Below, piece by piece: positions 32,574-44,428 of a DNA stretch of 64,000 nucleotides (its first letter is position 1; every line of letters begins with the position of its first letter). The notes under the pieces are model-generated. The model was given only the letters and a program-made list of their open reading frames with translations, was not told where the DNA came from and ran no database searches. Source of the DNA: JBBQZO01 sp038207625 (GTDB lineage: Bacteria; Pseudomonadota; Gammaproteobacteria; Burkholderiales; Burkholderiaceae_D). A program made the translations under genes and the position numbers. Location: the NCBI GenBank assembly GCA_038207625.1, contig JBBQZO010000001.1, positions 62,001 to 126,000 of the forward strand. Reading direction: 5' to 3'.

Positions 32574-34211
32574 TCAGGCCAGGCGCTGGGGCCGGCGCAC
32601 ATTGGCCGGCGCGCGCGCCGCGCGTTCGCTGTGTTTGCCCAGCGGGATCACGCGTGCCGCAACCCCCGCGTCGAGTTGGAACACGCTCACCGTGTCGGCC
32701 AACGCTTCGCTCTGCTCTTGCAGCGAGGCGGCCGCCGCCGCCGCTTGTTCGACCAACGCCGCGTTTTGCTGGGTCACCTCGTCCATCGTCGCGATGGCCT
32801 GGTTCACTTGCTCGATGCCGGTACTTTGCTCGCCGCTGGCGGCGCTGATCTCGCCGATGATGTCGCTGACCCGTTTGACGTTGTGCACCAGTTGCGCCAT
32901 CGTCGTGCCGGCCTGGTCGACCAGGCGCGTGCCGGCGTCGACTTTCTCGACCGAGTCGCCGATCAGGTGCTTGATTTCGTTGGCGGCGCTGGCCGAACGC
33001 TGGGCCAGCGTGCGCACTTCGGCCGCCACCACGGCGAAGCCGCGTCCCTGTTCGCCGGCGCGCGCAGCTTCCACGGCGGCGTTGAGCGCCAGGATGTTGG
33101 TCTGGAAGGCGATGCCGTCGATGACGCCGATGATGTCGACGATCTTGCGCGCCGACGCGTTAATCTGGCCCATCGTGTCAACCACCTGGCTGACCACGGC
33201 GCCGCCGACGCTGGCGTCCTGCGAGGCCGACAGCGCCAGCGCATGGGCCTGGCGCGCGTTGTCGCTGTTCTGCCGCACGGTGCTGTTGAGCTGTTCCATC
33301 GAGGCCGCCGTTTCTTCGAGCGAACTGGCCTGTTGCTCGGTGCGCGAGGACAGGTCGAAATTGCCGGCCGCGATCTGGGCCGAGGCGGTGGCGATCAGGT
33401 CGGTGCCGCCGCGCACCTGCCCGACGATCTTGACCAGGCTGGCGTTCATGTCCTTCAAGGCCTGCAACAGCATCGCCGTCTCGTCCTTGCCATGCACCTC
33501 GATGCGGCTGGTCAGATCGCCCGCCGCCACGGTCTGGGCGATCTGCACTGCCACATGCAGCGGGGCGGTGATCGAGCGCCCGATCACGAAGGCGAACCAG
33601 GCGCCCAGGATGATCGCGCCGCCGCCCAGCACCAGCAGATAGTGCTTGCCGCTGCGGTTGTTGACCTCCAGCTCGGCGCTGAGCAGGCGGATGATGCCGG
33701 CCTCGTGCTCGGTCAGCCGGCTCAGGCTGGCGAGGTAGACTTCGAATGCCTGCATGTATTGTTCGTCGGCCAGCTTGCGCGCGCCTGCCGCATCGCCCTC
33801 CTTGAGCAGACGAAACACCGCGTCGCGCGTGGCCGCATACACCTTGCGCGTCGCCGTGGTGTTGCGCAGCAACTCTTTCTCTTCCTTACTCACCAGCAGC
33901 ACTTCCAGCTGGGCCTGGATGTCATTGTTGCGTTTGCGCAAAGCGGCGGCCCGTTCGGCCTCCCCGCCCGAGGCGCTGGCGGCGCCGCCATACACGACCC
34001 CGAGTACGCGCGCCATGCTGACGCTGACCGAACTGTTCCATTCCGCGGCCAGGCGTTCCTTGAGCATCGCGCCGCCCACCATCTGGTCGCTCAGTTCGCC
34101 CGCGCTGGACAGGCGCCAGATCCCGGCCGCCGCCATCAAAGCAATCATCAGCATGACCAGGCCAAAACCGCCGGCCAGCCGTTTTCCAATCTTGATATCA
34201 GTCCAGCGCAT
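32574..34211 (-). CDS. Methyl-accepting chemotaxis protein
   Basis: A 545-residue chemoreceptor. The first membrane helix (GFGLVMLMIALMAAAGIW) is followed by a periplasmic four-helix-bundle domain of about 150 residues, a second helix (YLLVLGGGAIILGAWFAFVIG), a HAMP region, and the signalling domain with the hairpin tip VIDGIAFQTNILALNAAVEAARAGEQGRGFAVVA. No C-terminal receptor-modification pentapeptide is seen. The ATG at 34211 has GGGAG seven bases upstream, which rules out the longer in-frame starts. The ligand is unknown. Confidence 0.92.
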   Translation of the reverse strand: MRWTDIKIGKRLAGGFGLVMLMIALMAAAGIWRLSSAGELSDQMVGGAMLKERLAAEWNSSVSVSMARVLGVVYGGAASASGGEAERAAALRKRNNDIQAQLEVLLVSKEEKELLRNTTATRKVYAATRDAVFRLLKEGDAAGARKLADEQYMQAFEVYLASLSRLTEHEAGIIRLLSAELEVNNRSGKHYLLVLGGGAIILGAWFAFVIGRSITAPLHVAVQIAQTVAAGDLTSRIEVHGKDETAMLLQALKDMNASLVKIVGQVRGGTDLIATASAQIAAGNFDLSSRTEQQASSLEETAASMEQLNSTVRQNSDNARQAHALALSASQDASVGGAVVSQVVDTMGQINASARKIVDIIGVIDGIAFQTNILALNAAVEAARAGEQGRGFAVVAAEVRTLAQRSASAANEIKHLIGDSVEKVDAGTRLVDQAGTTMAQLVHNVKRVSDIIGEISAASGEQSTGIEQVNQAIATMDEVTQQNAALVEQAAAAAASLQEQSEALADTVSVFQLDAGVAARVIPLGKHSERAARAPANVRRPQRLA

Positions 34212-34408
34212 CGCAGCTCCCACGCAAATCGTTGAGGTACGGATGGCGGCGCTGCAGGCAGCAAGGCGGCGCAACTGCGCCCTGCACGACAGATGGCCAC
34301 GTACGAAGTGCGCACGCACCCCGTTGTCGCTATACTAAGTCATTGATTGCGCAAGCAATCTCACCGAAAGTCACAGGGCGCGAAATGAGCGCGCCCATGC
34401 AACAGTTG

Positions 34409-35089
34409 TCAGCCGAGCGTGAAGCCGGCCGACAGGCTGTAGCCTTCGCCGTAGGCGCTGCGCAGCGGCAGATCCTGGCCCAGTCCGGTGCGCGCTTTCT
34501 TGCGCAGGCGGTAGACCAGCATGTCGACGCGTCGGCCCGCCTCCGGGTCGTCGCCGCCCATGCCGGCCACGATCACCTGGCGCGGCACCGGCCGGGTGTT
34601 GATCGTCAGCAGATGCAGAAAGTTGCACTCTTTTTCCGTCAGGTCGATCACCGCGCCCATCAGCTCCAGCTGGCGCGCACTGACTTTCAGCGTCCATTTG
34701 GACGGCGCCAGCACCGGCTCTTGCGGACGTACGCGCCGGTCCAGCGCCTCGATGTGGGCGGCCAGCTCGGGGAATTTGATCGGTTTGGTCAGGTAATGGT
34801 CGGCGCCCAGGCGCAGACCCATGATGCGGTTGTCGAACGCGACACGCCCCGTCAGCACCAGCAGGCCGATCTCGGGATACAGCTGGCGCATGCGCGGAAT
34901 CACGTTGAAACCATCCTCGTCAGGCAGGCCCAGGTCGAGCACGACCACCGCCGCCGGCGTTTGCGACAGCGCGGACCACATCTCACCGGCCGTGGTGGCG
35001 ATCGTCACGTCGTGGTCGAGTTCGCTCAAGAACTCGGCCATGTCGGCGGCATAGTCACCGTTGTCTTCGACAATCAGTATTTGCGTCAT
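34409..35089 (-). CDS. OmpR-type response regulator
   Basis: A 226-residue DNA-binding response regulator. The receiver has the acidic pair E8-D9, the phosphoacceptor Asp52 in VVVLDLGLPDEDG, Thr80 in LVLTGR and Lys102 in YLTKP. The C-terminal winged helix runs from SKWTLKVSARQLEL to SAYGEGYSL. The start MTQILIVEDN is chosen as the canonical N-terminus. It lies 117 bases downstream of the histidine kinase gene on the same strand and is its probable partner. Confidence 0.88.
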   Translation of the reverse strand: MTQILIVEDNGDYAADMAEFLSELDHDVTIATTAGEMWSALSQTPAAVVVLDLGLPDEDGFNVIPRMRQLYPEIGLLVLTGRVAFDNRIMGLRLGADHYLTKPIKFPELAAHIEALDRRVRPQEPVLAPSKWTLKVSARQLELMGAVIDLTEKECNFLHLLTINTRPVPRQVIVAGMGGDDPEAGRRVDMLVYRLRKKARTGLGQDLPLRSAYGEGYSLSAGFTLG

Positions 35090-35206
35090 GGGTGGTCGAT
35101 CTTTCTGTGTTTCATTGAAGCGACAGTCCAGCACAATGCACGCTGAGCTTTTCCCCCCTGTGGATGAGTGGACGGAATTATCACTGCTGGGGCGGCGCGA
35201 CGCAAC

Positions 35207-36277
35207 CTATTTCCCCCCCGCCTGGTGGGCCGGCAGCCAGATGCGCAGTTCGGCACCGCCGGCCGCGCGATTATGCGCCGTCAAGGTGCCGCCGTGGCTT
35301 TCGATGACGCTGCGCGCGATGTACAGACCGAGCCCGGAGCCGGGCACGGCGCCAGCCGCGCTGCCGCGCACCGATCGGCCGAACACGGCGTCCAGTTCGT
35401 CGGCGGCGAAGCCTGGGCCGTCGTCGCGCACCAGCAGTTCAAGCCCCCCTTCGCCGGCGGGTTGGCCCAGCAGTTCGAGCGCGGCCACGTGGGGGCTGTA
35501 TTTAAGCGCGTTATCGACCAGCGTCTTCAACGCCAGTTGCAGGCCGTTCGGATCGCAGCGCAATTGCTCGGGCAGCGCGTCGGCGACGATGCGCACCGTG
35601 CGTCCGGCGCCACGCGCCTGGGCGGCGCCCTGTTCGAGCAGCGCGCGCGGGGCCAATGTGGTGGGCTGGCGGATCTGGCCGATCGCATCCATCTTGTCGG
35701 GCGACAGATACTGGTCGAGCATCTCGATCAACCGGTCGCAGGCGCTCTGGATCTTGCGGTAGCGCTGGCGGGTGGCCTCGTCGGCGCCCTTGCAGGTCGC
35801 CTCGAGGCGCTGCACGGCGCCGTCGATGGTCGACAAGGGGGTGCGGAAATCGTGCGACAGCATGCTGATGATGCGCTTTTGTTCGCGCTCGCGCGCGCGC
35901 TGCACGCGTAAGTCGCGCAACACGCCCAGCAGCACATTCGGGGTCGCCGCGCTCAGGCTGGAGATCAGTTCGACCTCGACGACGCTGCCGTCGCAGTGAC
36001 GCAGTTCCAGGTGACGCACCAGACGGCGCCGGCTGGCGTCGCCCGCATCGAAGCGGCGCAGCCGCTCCGGCAGGCCGGCCAGCAGCGCCGCCAGCGGGCC
36101 CGCCGCATCGCTCAGCAACAGCGCCGCCTGCGCCACGCTGTAGCCGAGCAGCGCCTCGACCGTTTCGCTCAAATACAACAGTTCGCCGCTGGCGCAGTCG
36201 AGCACCCAGCCGATATCGCCGCCGGTCTCGGCGATCTCGCGAAACCAACTGCTGCGCGCACTCGGGTATTCATTCAT
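35207..36277 (-). CDS. Soluble PAS-domain sensor histidine kinase
   Basis: A 356-residue kinase with no membrane helix, hence cytosolic. A PAS-like sensor spans about residues 10-125 (WVLDCASGELLYLSETVEALLGYS). The HisKA H-box ISMLSHDFRTPLSTIDG has His142, the N-box LVDNALKYSP has Asn256, and the G-boxes DDGPGF and GSGLGLYIARSVIESHGG complete the ATPase. The frame is open upstream into the helicase gene, but the ATG at 36277 is the only start that gives a kinase protein. It precedes the response regulator. Confidence 0.88.
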   Translation of the reverse strand: MNEYPSARSSWFREIAETGGDIGWVLDCASGELLYLSETVEALLGYSVAQAALLLSDAAGPLAALLAGLPERLRRFDAGDASRRRLVRHLELRHCDGSVVEVELISSLSAATPNVLLGVLRDLRVQRAREREQKRIISMLSHDFRTPLSTIDGAVQRLEATCKGADEATRQRYRKIQSACDRLIEMLDQYLSPDKMDAIGQIRQPTTLAPRALLEQGAAQARGAGRTVRIVADALPEQLRCDPNGLQLALKTLVDNALKYSPHVAALELLGQPAGEGGLELLVRDDGPGFAADELDAVFGRSVRGSAAGAVPGSGLGLYIARSVIESHGGTLTAHNRAAGGAELRIWLPAHQAGGK

Positions 36278-36313
36278 CGACGACTTTCGGAACCAACGGT
36301 CTCCAGTATAGAC

Positions 36314-36339
36314 CGGCTTTGCGCGCCCGCGCAAAGCCG
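36314..36339. other. Perfect 11-bp hairpin between helicase and kinase genes
   Basis: CGGCTTTGCGC pairs perfectly with GCGCAAAGCCG around a 4-base loop, ten bases beyond the helicase stop. There is no T run after it on the minus strand, so it may act as a weak terminator, a transcript-end stabiliser or a Rho-linked pause. Confidence 0.65.
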
Positions 36340-36348
36340 ACGCTGGTG

Positions 36349-39300
36349 CTACTCCTCCAATGGTGCGAAGATCGCCTGCAGGTCTTCCTGCGTCAGCACC
36401 AGCTTGGCCGACTCGCCGTCGGCCAGGATCGATTGCGCCAGGTCGGCCTTTTTCTGCTGCAGCAGCTGGATTTTTTCCTCCAGCGTGCCCTTGGCGATGA
36501 GCTTGTAGACGAACACCGGCTTGTCCTGGCCGATCCGCCAGGCGCGGTCGGTGGCCTGGTTTTCCGCCTGCGGGTTCCACCACGGGTCGTAGTGGATCAC
36601 GGTGTCGGCCGCCGTCAGGTTCAGGCCGACCCCGCCCGCCTTCAGGCTGATCAGGAAGATCGGCACCGCGCCCTGCTGAAACGCGGCCACTTGGGCGGCC
36701 CGGTCGCGCGTCTCGCCCGTCAGCAGCGCGTACGGGATGCGGCGCGCAGTGAGCTCGTCCTCGATCAGCGCGAGCATGCTGGTGAACTGCGAGAACACCA
36801 AAATCTTGCGGCCCTCGTCGAGCAGGTCGTCGACCATCTGCATCAGGTCGATCAGCTTGGCCGAGGCGGTGGCCAGCTTCTTCGACGGCAGCGCCTTCAC
36901 CAGGCGCGGGTCGCAGCACACCTGGCGCAGTTTCAGCAGCGCCTCCAAAATCACGATCTGGCTGCGCGCCACACCTTTCTTGTCGATCTCGTCGCGCACC
37001 TTCTTGTCCATCGCCAGCCGCACTGTCTCGTACAGGTCGCGCTGGGCGCCGGACAGCTCGACCTTGCGCACCATCTCGGTTTTCGGCGGCAGCTCCTTGG
37101 CCACATTGTCCTTGGTACGGCGCAGCAGGAAAGGGCGGATGCGTCGGTTCAGCAGCGCGCGCCGCAGCGGATCGTCCTGCCGCTCGATCGGATTGCGGAA
37201 CTGGTGGTTGAAGCTCTTCTCGTCGCCCAGCAGGCCGGGCAACAGAAAGTGAAATTGCGACCACAGTTCGCCCAGATGGTTTTCCAGCGGCGTGCCGGTC
37301 AGGCACAGGCGATGCTTGGCCTTGAGCAGGCCGGCGCTGGGCCGCCTTCGAGCGGGTGTTCTTGATATAGTGCGACTCGTCGAGGATCACCAGGTGGAAC
37401 TCGTGCTCGCGCAGCTTCTCCTCGTCGCGCGGCAGCAGCGCGTAGGTGGTCAGCACCAGGTCGACAGCGTCGATCTTGTCGAACTGGTCGAGCCGTTCCT
37501 TGCCTTGCAGGAGCAGCACGCGCAGGCCGGGCGCGAAACGGGCCGCCTCCTCCTGCCAGTTGGTCATCAGGCTGGTCGGGGCGATCACCAGGGCCGGATG
37601 GGTCAGCCGGCCGGCTTCTTTTTCAATCAGGATGTGGGCCAGCGTCTGTACCGTCTTGCCCAGCCCCATATCGTCGGCCAGGATGCCGGCCAGGTCGTAT
37701 TCGCGCAGGAACTGCATCCACGCCAGACCGTCGGCCTGGTAGTCGCGCAGCGTCGCCTGCAAGCCCGCCGGCGCCGGCACTTTTTGCACTGCGCCGAACT
37801 GGGCCAGCTTGCGCCCCGTCTCGCGCAGCTGCTCGCCGCCCTCCCAGCGCAGCGCCACGCCGCGCGCCAGCTCGTCGAGCCGGCCCGCGTCCAGTGTCGA
37901 CAGGCGCACACTGGTCTTGATCTTGTCGCTGAAATAGAGCTCGCCGAGCGTGCCCAGGATCGGTTTCAGGCGCGCCCACGGCAGCGCCACACGCACCCCG
38001 TCGGGCAGCGTGGCAAGCATCTGGTCGGCATCGGCGTGCGCGGCCAGCACGTCGGGGTCGAAGTCGCTCGGCGCGCCCCGTATCAGTTGCACCAAGACGG
38101 GCAGCAGCGGCACGCGCTTGTGGTTGACGACGATGCCCAGCTCGAGCTCGAACCACGCGCGCCCCGCCTCCTGCGGCTCATGCACGTCGGCGTACCAGTC
38201 ATCCACCGCCACCACGTCGTAGCGATACTTGGCCGATTTGATCACCTGCCAGCCTTGCTCGACCAGGCTGGCGAGCGCGCGCGCGCCAAAGCGCAGCCAG
38301 TGCGCCTGACTATCGAGCTGCAGCGCGCCGGCCAGGCCCGACAGCGGCGCCGTGCCCGGTTTGCGGAAACCCAGTTCAGACAGGCGCGCCAGCGCCAGCG
38401 CTTCGGCGGCGCCATCGCGCGCGATCACCTCGGTGACCTCGCCGCGCTGACGTACCCCGCGCTGGGCCGGGTCGAACGAGCCGCGCTCGCCGTCGTCGTC
38501 GAACGACAACTGGGCGTAATCCTGCCAGCGCTGGCCGGGACCGTCGGCCAGCGCCACGCTGTCGAGCAGCAGCACCGGCTGCGGCTTGACGTCGTCGCGC
38601 AAACGCTGCGTCAGCGGCTGCGGCAGCGGCATCAGGTGCTGCAGGCCGTGCGCCAGCAGCAGTTGCGACACGCGCGTTTTGTCGGCCCCGGACAGCAGCG
38701 GCGCCTGCGCCACCAGCGCCTGCAATTCGGGCAGCGCGATGTCGACCCCGCCCCGGTTCAGCGCCAGCGCGCCGCACGACAGATTATCGATATACCACGG
38801 CGGATCGGTCGGCAGCATGTAGTCGATCTGGTCGGCCGCGCTGTGGGTGGCGCCGTTGGCCGGCAACACCTGCCAGCCCAGGCGCGCGGTGCGGCCCTCG
38901 TCGCGCCACACCAGATTGGCCTGGCGCACCGGGCCGGCCTTGAGCGGATACAGCAGGCCGCCCGCCATGTCGCTCCACGAATTGGCCCACAACAGCTTGT
39001 CCTGGTCGAGCAGCATCTGCAGCAGGATCGCGCCGACTTTGCCTTTCGGCTCGGTCGCGCTGCCGCCCTGCGAACTGGCGCCGCTGCGCATGGCGATGAA
39101 AAAGCGCACCAGGTCCTCGTCGTCGCCTTCCAGATAGCCGGGCGGGGCCGACAGCAGCGAAAACACTTCGCTGACGGCGCTGGCCGACGCGACTTCGCCG
39201 TTCGGACGCAAACGCGCCTTGCACAGGCACAGCGCCACGTGGCGCCCGCCGCTGGTGGGGGCGAGCACGTACACAAAGCGGTTCTGGGCCGCTTTCGGGT

Positions 39301-39463
39301 CGCGCGGCTCGCCACTGAGCTGCGGCTGCGGGTGCGCCGCCGCGTCGACCCGCTGCAGCCAGCTGGCCACGGCGGCCGGCAAGGCGGCATGAGTGGTCGG
39401 CGCGCCAGCTGCGGCCGGTGTGCGATCGCGCGGTTCGTCGCGCGTTAAATCCATCGTGTGCAT
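36349..39463 (-). pseudogene. SNF2-family DEAD/H helicase, interrupted by a frameshift
   Basis: The two halves together would make a protein of about 1037 residues. The first frame, from 39463 or 39454, carries a family-specific N-terminal region and then the helicase motor: Walker A ILADDMGLGKTVQTLAHI and motif II VILDESHYIKNTRSK. At about 37336 the frame is lost (net +1, or -2) and the rest continues in another frame as LKAKHRLCLTGTPLENHLGEL, then FLLRRTKDNV, LVFSQFTSML and the motif VI stretch ATDRAWRIGQDKPVFVYKL, ending at 36349. Since both halves are otherwise well conserved, the lesion is recent or an assembly error. The first frame runs on without a stop into the kinase gene, which is not a real fusion. 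Confidence 0.85.
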
Positions 39464-39639
39464 TGGTCTGTTCGTGTGATATCTAAAACGATAACCCCGA
39501 TATTATCCGTCATACGGACGATCCTGTTCTGTTCGCAAACAGACAGATGTGCATCAGCACAGTCCTTTTGCGCTGTCAAGACTGGCGCTCTGACGCCGAT
39601 TGGGTATCATCCGGCCCACTACTAACCTGATTGCGCCCC

Positions 39640-41991
<2,352 letters not shown>

Positions 41992-41992
41992 C

Positions 41993-42484
41993 ATGGCGCC
42001 GGCGTCCATCGTCATTGACGACGCCGATCCCGACTGCGCCGATGCGCGCGTGTTGGTCGGCGAACTGACGCAGGCGCTGGCGGCCATCAGCGGCGACGGC
42101 GGCACCGCCTCGTTCGAGCCTGCCGACGTGCGCACGGCGCGCGCCTGCTTCGTGCTTGCGCGCGACGCGCGCGGGGTCCTGCTAGGCTGCGCGGCGCTGC
42201 GACCGCTTGATGCCGACACGGGCGAAGTGAAGCGCATGTACGCCCGCCCTGGCACGCGCGGGGTGGGCGCGGCCCTGCTGGCGCACCTGGAACGGCGTGC
42301 GCAAGCGCTCACTTACACGGCGCTGGTGCTGGAGACGCGCCGCATCAACACGCGCGCCGTCGCTTTCTACGCGCGCCACGGCTACCAGCGCATCGCCAAC
42401 TACGGCAAGTACGTGGGCCGCGCCAACGCAATCTGCCTTGGCAAGACGCTGCACGCGCCAGCGCCGCTAGCCCAAACGGACTAG
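41993..42484 (+). CDS. GNAT-family N-acetyltransferase
   Basis: A 163-residue acetyltransferase with unknown acceptor. The acetyl-CoA-binding motif A is EVKRMYARPGTRGVGAALLAHLE (R-x-x-G-V-G-A type), followed by ALVLETRRINTRAVAFYARHGYQRI, the standard motif B. The start at 41993 is one base after the tex stop, which suggests coupling to tex. A longer in-frame start within tex exists but would only add tex-overlapping residues. Confidence 0.83.
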   Translation: MAPASIVIDDADPDCADARVLVGELTQALAAISGDGGTASFEPADVRTARACFVLARDARGVLLGCAALRPLDADTGEVKRMYARPGTRGVGAALLAHLERRAQALTYTALVLETRRINTRAVAFYARHGYQRIANYGKYVGRANAICLGKTLHAPAPLAQTD

Positions 42485-42505
42485 GCACGACGCCAACCGT
42501 ACCCG

Positions 42506-42534
42506 TGCCGACGTTTTCTTATAAAATGTCGGCA
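42506..42534 (+). terminator. Hairpin between the acetyltransferase and grxD
   Basis: TGCCGACGTTTT pairs with AAAATGTCGGCA (one G-T pair) around a 5-base loop, followed by an A/T-rich run with TTTTT at 42543-42547. It fits an intrinsic terminator for the upstream pair. The same bases include TATAAA (42520-42525), which could be a -10 for grxD, so both roles are open. Confidence 0.5.
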
Positions 42535-42563
42535 TCTATTCATTTTTCTCCACAGAGGCAGCC

Positions 42564-42875
42564 ATGAGCGACGTACAAACCTGGATCAAAGAAACCGTGA
42601 CCAACACCCCGGTCGTGCTGTTCATGAAAGGCACCGCCCAGTTTCCACAGTGCGGCTTTTCGGGTCGCGCGATCCAAATCCTGAAAGAATGCGGCGTCGA
42701 GAACATCGCCACCGTGAACGTGCTGGACGACCCTGAAGTACGCCAAGGCATCAAAGAGTTCTCGAACTGGCCGACCATTCCCCAGCTGTACGTGAAGGGC
42801 GAATTCATCGGCGGCTCCGACATCATGAACGAGATGCACGCGTCAGGCGAACTGAAAACCTTGATCGATGCCTGA
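42564..42875 (+). CDS. grxD: Monothiol glutaredoxin, Grx4 family
   Basis: A 103-residue CGFS glutaredoxin that binds and transfers iron-sulfur clusters, usually with BolA-type partners such as the IbaG encoded at 18528. The active motif CGFS starts at Cys30 (FPQCGFSGRA), and glutathione-binding residues lie in WPTIPQLYVKGEFIGGSDIM. Its 3' end overlaps ubiX by 8 bases, which implies coupled translation. Confidence 0.95.
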   Translation: MSDVQTWIKETVTNTPVVLFMKGTAQFPQCGFSGRAIQILKECGVENIATVNVLDDPEVRQGIKEFSNWPTIPQLYVKGEFIGGSDIMNEMHASGELKTLIDA

Positions 42876-43464
42876 TCCGCGCACGCCGCGGCTGGTTCTT
42901 GCCATCACAGGCGCGACCGGTGCCGTGTATGGCGTGCGCCTGCTGCAAACGCTGAGCGACATCGCCGGCGTGGAAACCCATCTGATCATGTCCGATGCGG
43001 CCGTCTTGACGCTGCACCAGGAAACGGGCATGCACAGGCGCGAGCTGGAAGTGCTCGCTGACGTGGTGCATCGGGTCGGCGACATCGGCGCGTCGATCGC
43101 CAGCGGCTCGTTTCAGATTGACGCGATGGTCGTCGCGCCCTGCTCGATGCGCACGCTGGCCGCGATCGCGCTGGGCCTGTCGGACAATCTGATCACCCGC
43201 GCGGCCGACGTGACGCTCAAAGAGCGCCGCCGGCTGATCCTGATGGTGCGCGAAACGCCGTTCAATCTGGCGCACCTGCGCAATATGACGTCGGTCACGG
43301 AAATGGGCGGGATCATTTTCCCGCCGCTGCCCAGCTTCTACCATCGTCCGCAGTCGATCGCCGAGATGGTCGACCATACGGTGGGGCGGGTGCTCGACCT
43401 GGTCGGACTCGAGCAGGCGACGGCGCCGCGCTGGAGCGGACTCAAACCGGGCGCAAACGCCTGA
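42868..43464 (+). CDS. ubiX: Flavin prenyltransferase UbiX
   Basis: A 198-residue enzyme that makes prenylated FMN, the cofactor of UbiD-type decarboxylases, for ubiquinone synthesis and related decarboxylations. Family motifs are LAITGATGAVYGVRLL at the N-terminus, SGSFQIDAMVVAPCSMRTLAAIA and LILMVRETPFNLAHLRNM. It overlaps grxD by 8 bases. UbiD is not in the window. Confidence 0.93.
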   Translation: MPDPRTPRLVLAITGATGAVYGVRLLQTLSDIAGVETHLIMSDAAVLTLHQETGMHRRELEVLADVVHRVGDIGASIASGSFQIDAMVVAPCSMRTLAAIALGLSDNLITRAADVTLKERRRLILMVRETPFNLAHLRNMTSVTEMGGIIFPPLPSFYHRPQSIAEMVDHTVGRVLDLVGLEQATAPRWSGLKPGANA

Positions 43465-43467
43465 TAG

Positions 43468-43486
43468 CGCGCTGCCTGGCAGCGCG
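43468..43486. terminator. Palindrome between ubiX and the convergent small ORF
   Basis: CGCGCTGCC-T-GGCAGCGCG is a perfect 9-bp inverted repeat four bases after the ubiX stop, between convergent genes. It could end transcripts from both sides, but no T tract is attached. Confidence 0.4.
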
Positions 43487-43508
43487 TTGACGTCAGGCCG
43501 GGCTGGCC

Positions 43509-43679
43509 TTAACGCTTGTCAAACTGCGAACTGCAGGCCTTTTTCAAGTCCCTCGCTTCTTCTACCATGCGCCGATGGGCGATGCGCTTGCGCATCACTT
43601 CGGCATGCTGGGCTGCCGTCATCGGTGGGACTGTCATCAAATCTTTCAACTGCGCGGTATTGCTGTAGTTACTTTTCAT
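43509..43679 (-). CDS. Small hypothetical protein (56 residues)
   Basis: I do not recognise this protein. It would be a small, soluble, basic product with a helical, charged middle (AEVMRKRIAHRRMVEEARDLKKA) and one cysteine. The ATG at 43679 is preferred to an in-frame TTG at 43691. The composition looks more like a coding frame than chance, it lies in a gap that otherwise lacks genes, and it is convergent with ubiX. It could still be spurious. Confidence 0.42.
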   Translation of the reverse strand: MKSNYSNTAQLKDLMTVPPMTAAQHAEVMRKRIAHRRMVEEARDLKKACSSQFDKR

Positions 43680-44020
43680 AAGACGGCTCAAATGCTCGGC
43701 TCCGTGTTAAGTGACATTGCTGCCGGTGGTAAATCTGTCTTAATTATGAAGCACTATTCGATGTCGTGGCGTTCGTTTTGAAAATATTGTTCAAAAGAAT
43801 AATCGCTCAAACAATTATTCTATTGTGCATTATTTCAGTGTCGTCAAGATGACTTATCACAAACGAAAATGACCGGCCCGCGCACTTGCTGAGCCCGCTA
43901 TCAGGCGACGTCACCCGCATGGCGCGGGCGCACACCTGCTTTCCCGGCGAATCGCGCGAAAACAGCAGGTGGGACGAGGGATGACCATCGATACAACCGT
44001 GCCCTGAGCGGGCGGAATTG
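43680..44020. promoter_or_regulatory. AT-rich gap with adjacent palindromes
   Basis: This 341-base gap is distinctly AT-rich from 43680 to 43860. It holds two touching inverted repeats: TTTTGAA-N7-TTCAAAA (43776-43796) and AGAATAAT-N10-ATTATTCT (43796-43821), which resemble operator sites. Further right, CACCTGCT (43933-43940) pairs with AGCAGGTG (43964-43971). No gene is supported here. The sites could serve the small ORF or mark the end of the XRE regulator transcript. Confidence 0.4.
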
Positions 44021-44428
44021 TTACTTTTGGTAGTTAATGCGTACCAGCATGCGTATGAATTCACGCGCTATTTGACGATGATGTTCATCTAAACGCTGTA
44101 AATCGGCAATCAGTTTCACGTCTGCCGACTCAAAACGGGCCACGCCGCTGGCGCCGTCGTGTCCGTTGGCCGCGATTTCCTCGCCGCCAAAGCGCAACCA
44201 TTCGGCCGGCACGCCCAGCCATTGGGCGATCATGCGCAGCTTCTCCTGGGTCGGTATGGCCTCTCCCACCAGCCATTTACGGGCTGCGTGCACGGTAATG
44301 GGCCGTCCATCGAAGCGAATATTAAATTCTCGCGCCAAACGGGTTGGGCTGTCGGGGGAGTAGTGGGCGTTCTTCAGGGCCTGTTGCAGGCGTTCGCTGA
44401 AGCTTTCCCGTTCATTGGATGAATTCAT
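44021..44428 (-). CDS. Helix-turn-helix (XRE-type) transcriptional regulator
   Basis: A 135-residue DNA-binding protein. The helix-turn-helix is atypically spaced: SERLQQALKNAHYSPDSPTRLAREFNIRF, then HAARKWLVGEAIPTQEKLRMIAQWLGVPAEWLRFG. The second half (SADVKLIADLQRLDEHHRQIAREFIRML) is helical and may dimerise. Such proteins are common in Oxalobacteraceae but their targets are unknown. The gene stands alone, between AT-rich gaps. Confidence 0.75.
   Translation of the reverse strand: MNSSNERESFSERLQQALKNAHYSPDSPTRLAREFNIRFDGRPITVHAARKWLVGEAIPTQEKLRMIAQWLGVPAEWLRFGGEEIAANGHDGASGVARFESADVKLIADLQRLDEHHRQIAREFIRMLVRINYQK

Noticed and set aside
35207..39463. A continuous 1418-codon minus-strand frame that looks like a helicase-kinase fusion.
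   Set aside because: The middle third reads the helicase gene in the wrong frame (Arg/Pro/Ala-rich, no motifs). The true helicase motifs continue in another frame to a stop at 36349, and the kinase has its own start at 36277.
43807..44064. An 85-codon minus-strand frame downstream of the XRE regulator.
   Set aside because: It starts inside the XRE gene, lacks a ribosome-binding site and resembles no family; it spans palindromes better explained as regulatory.
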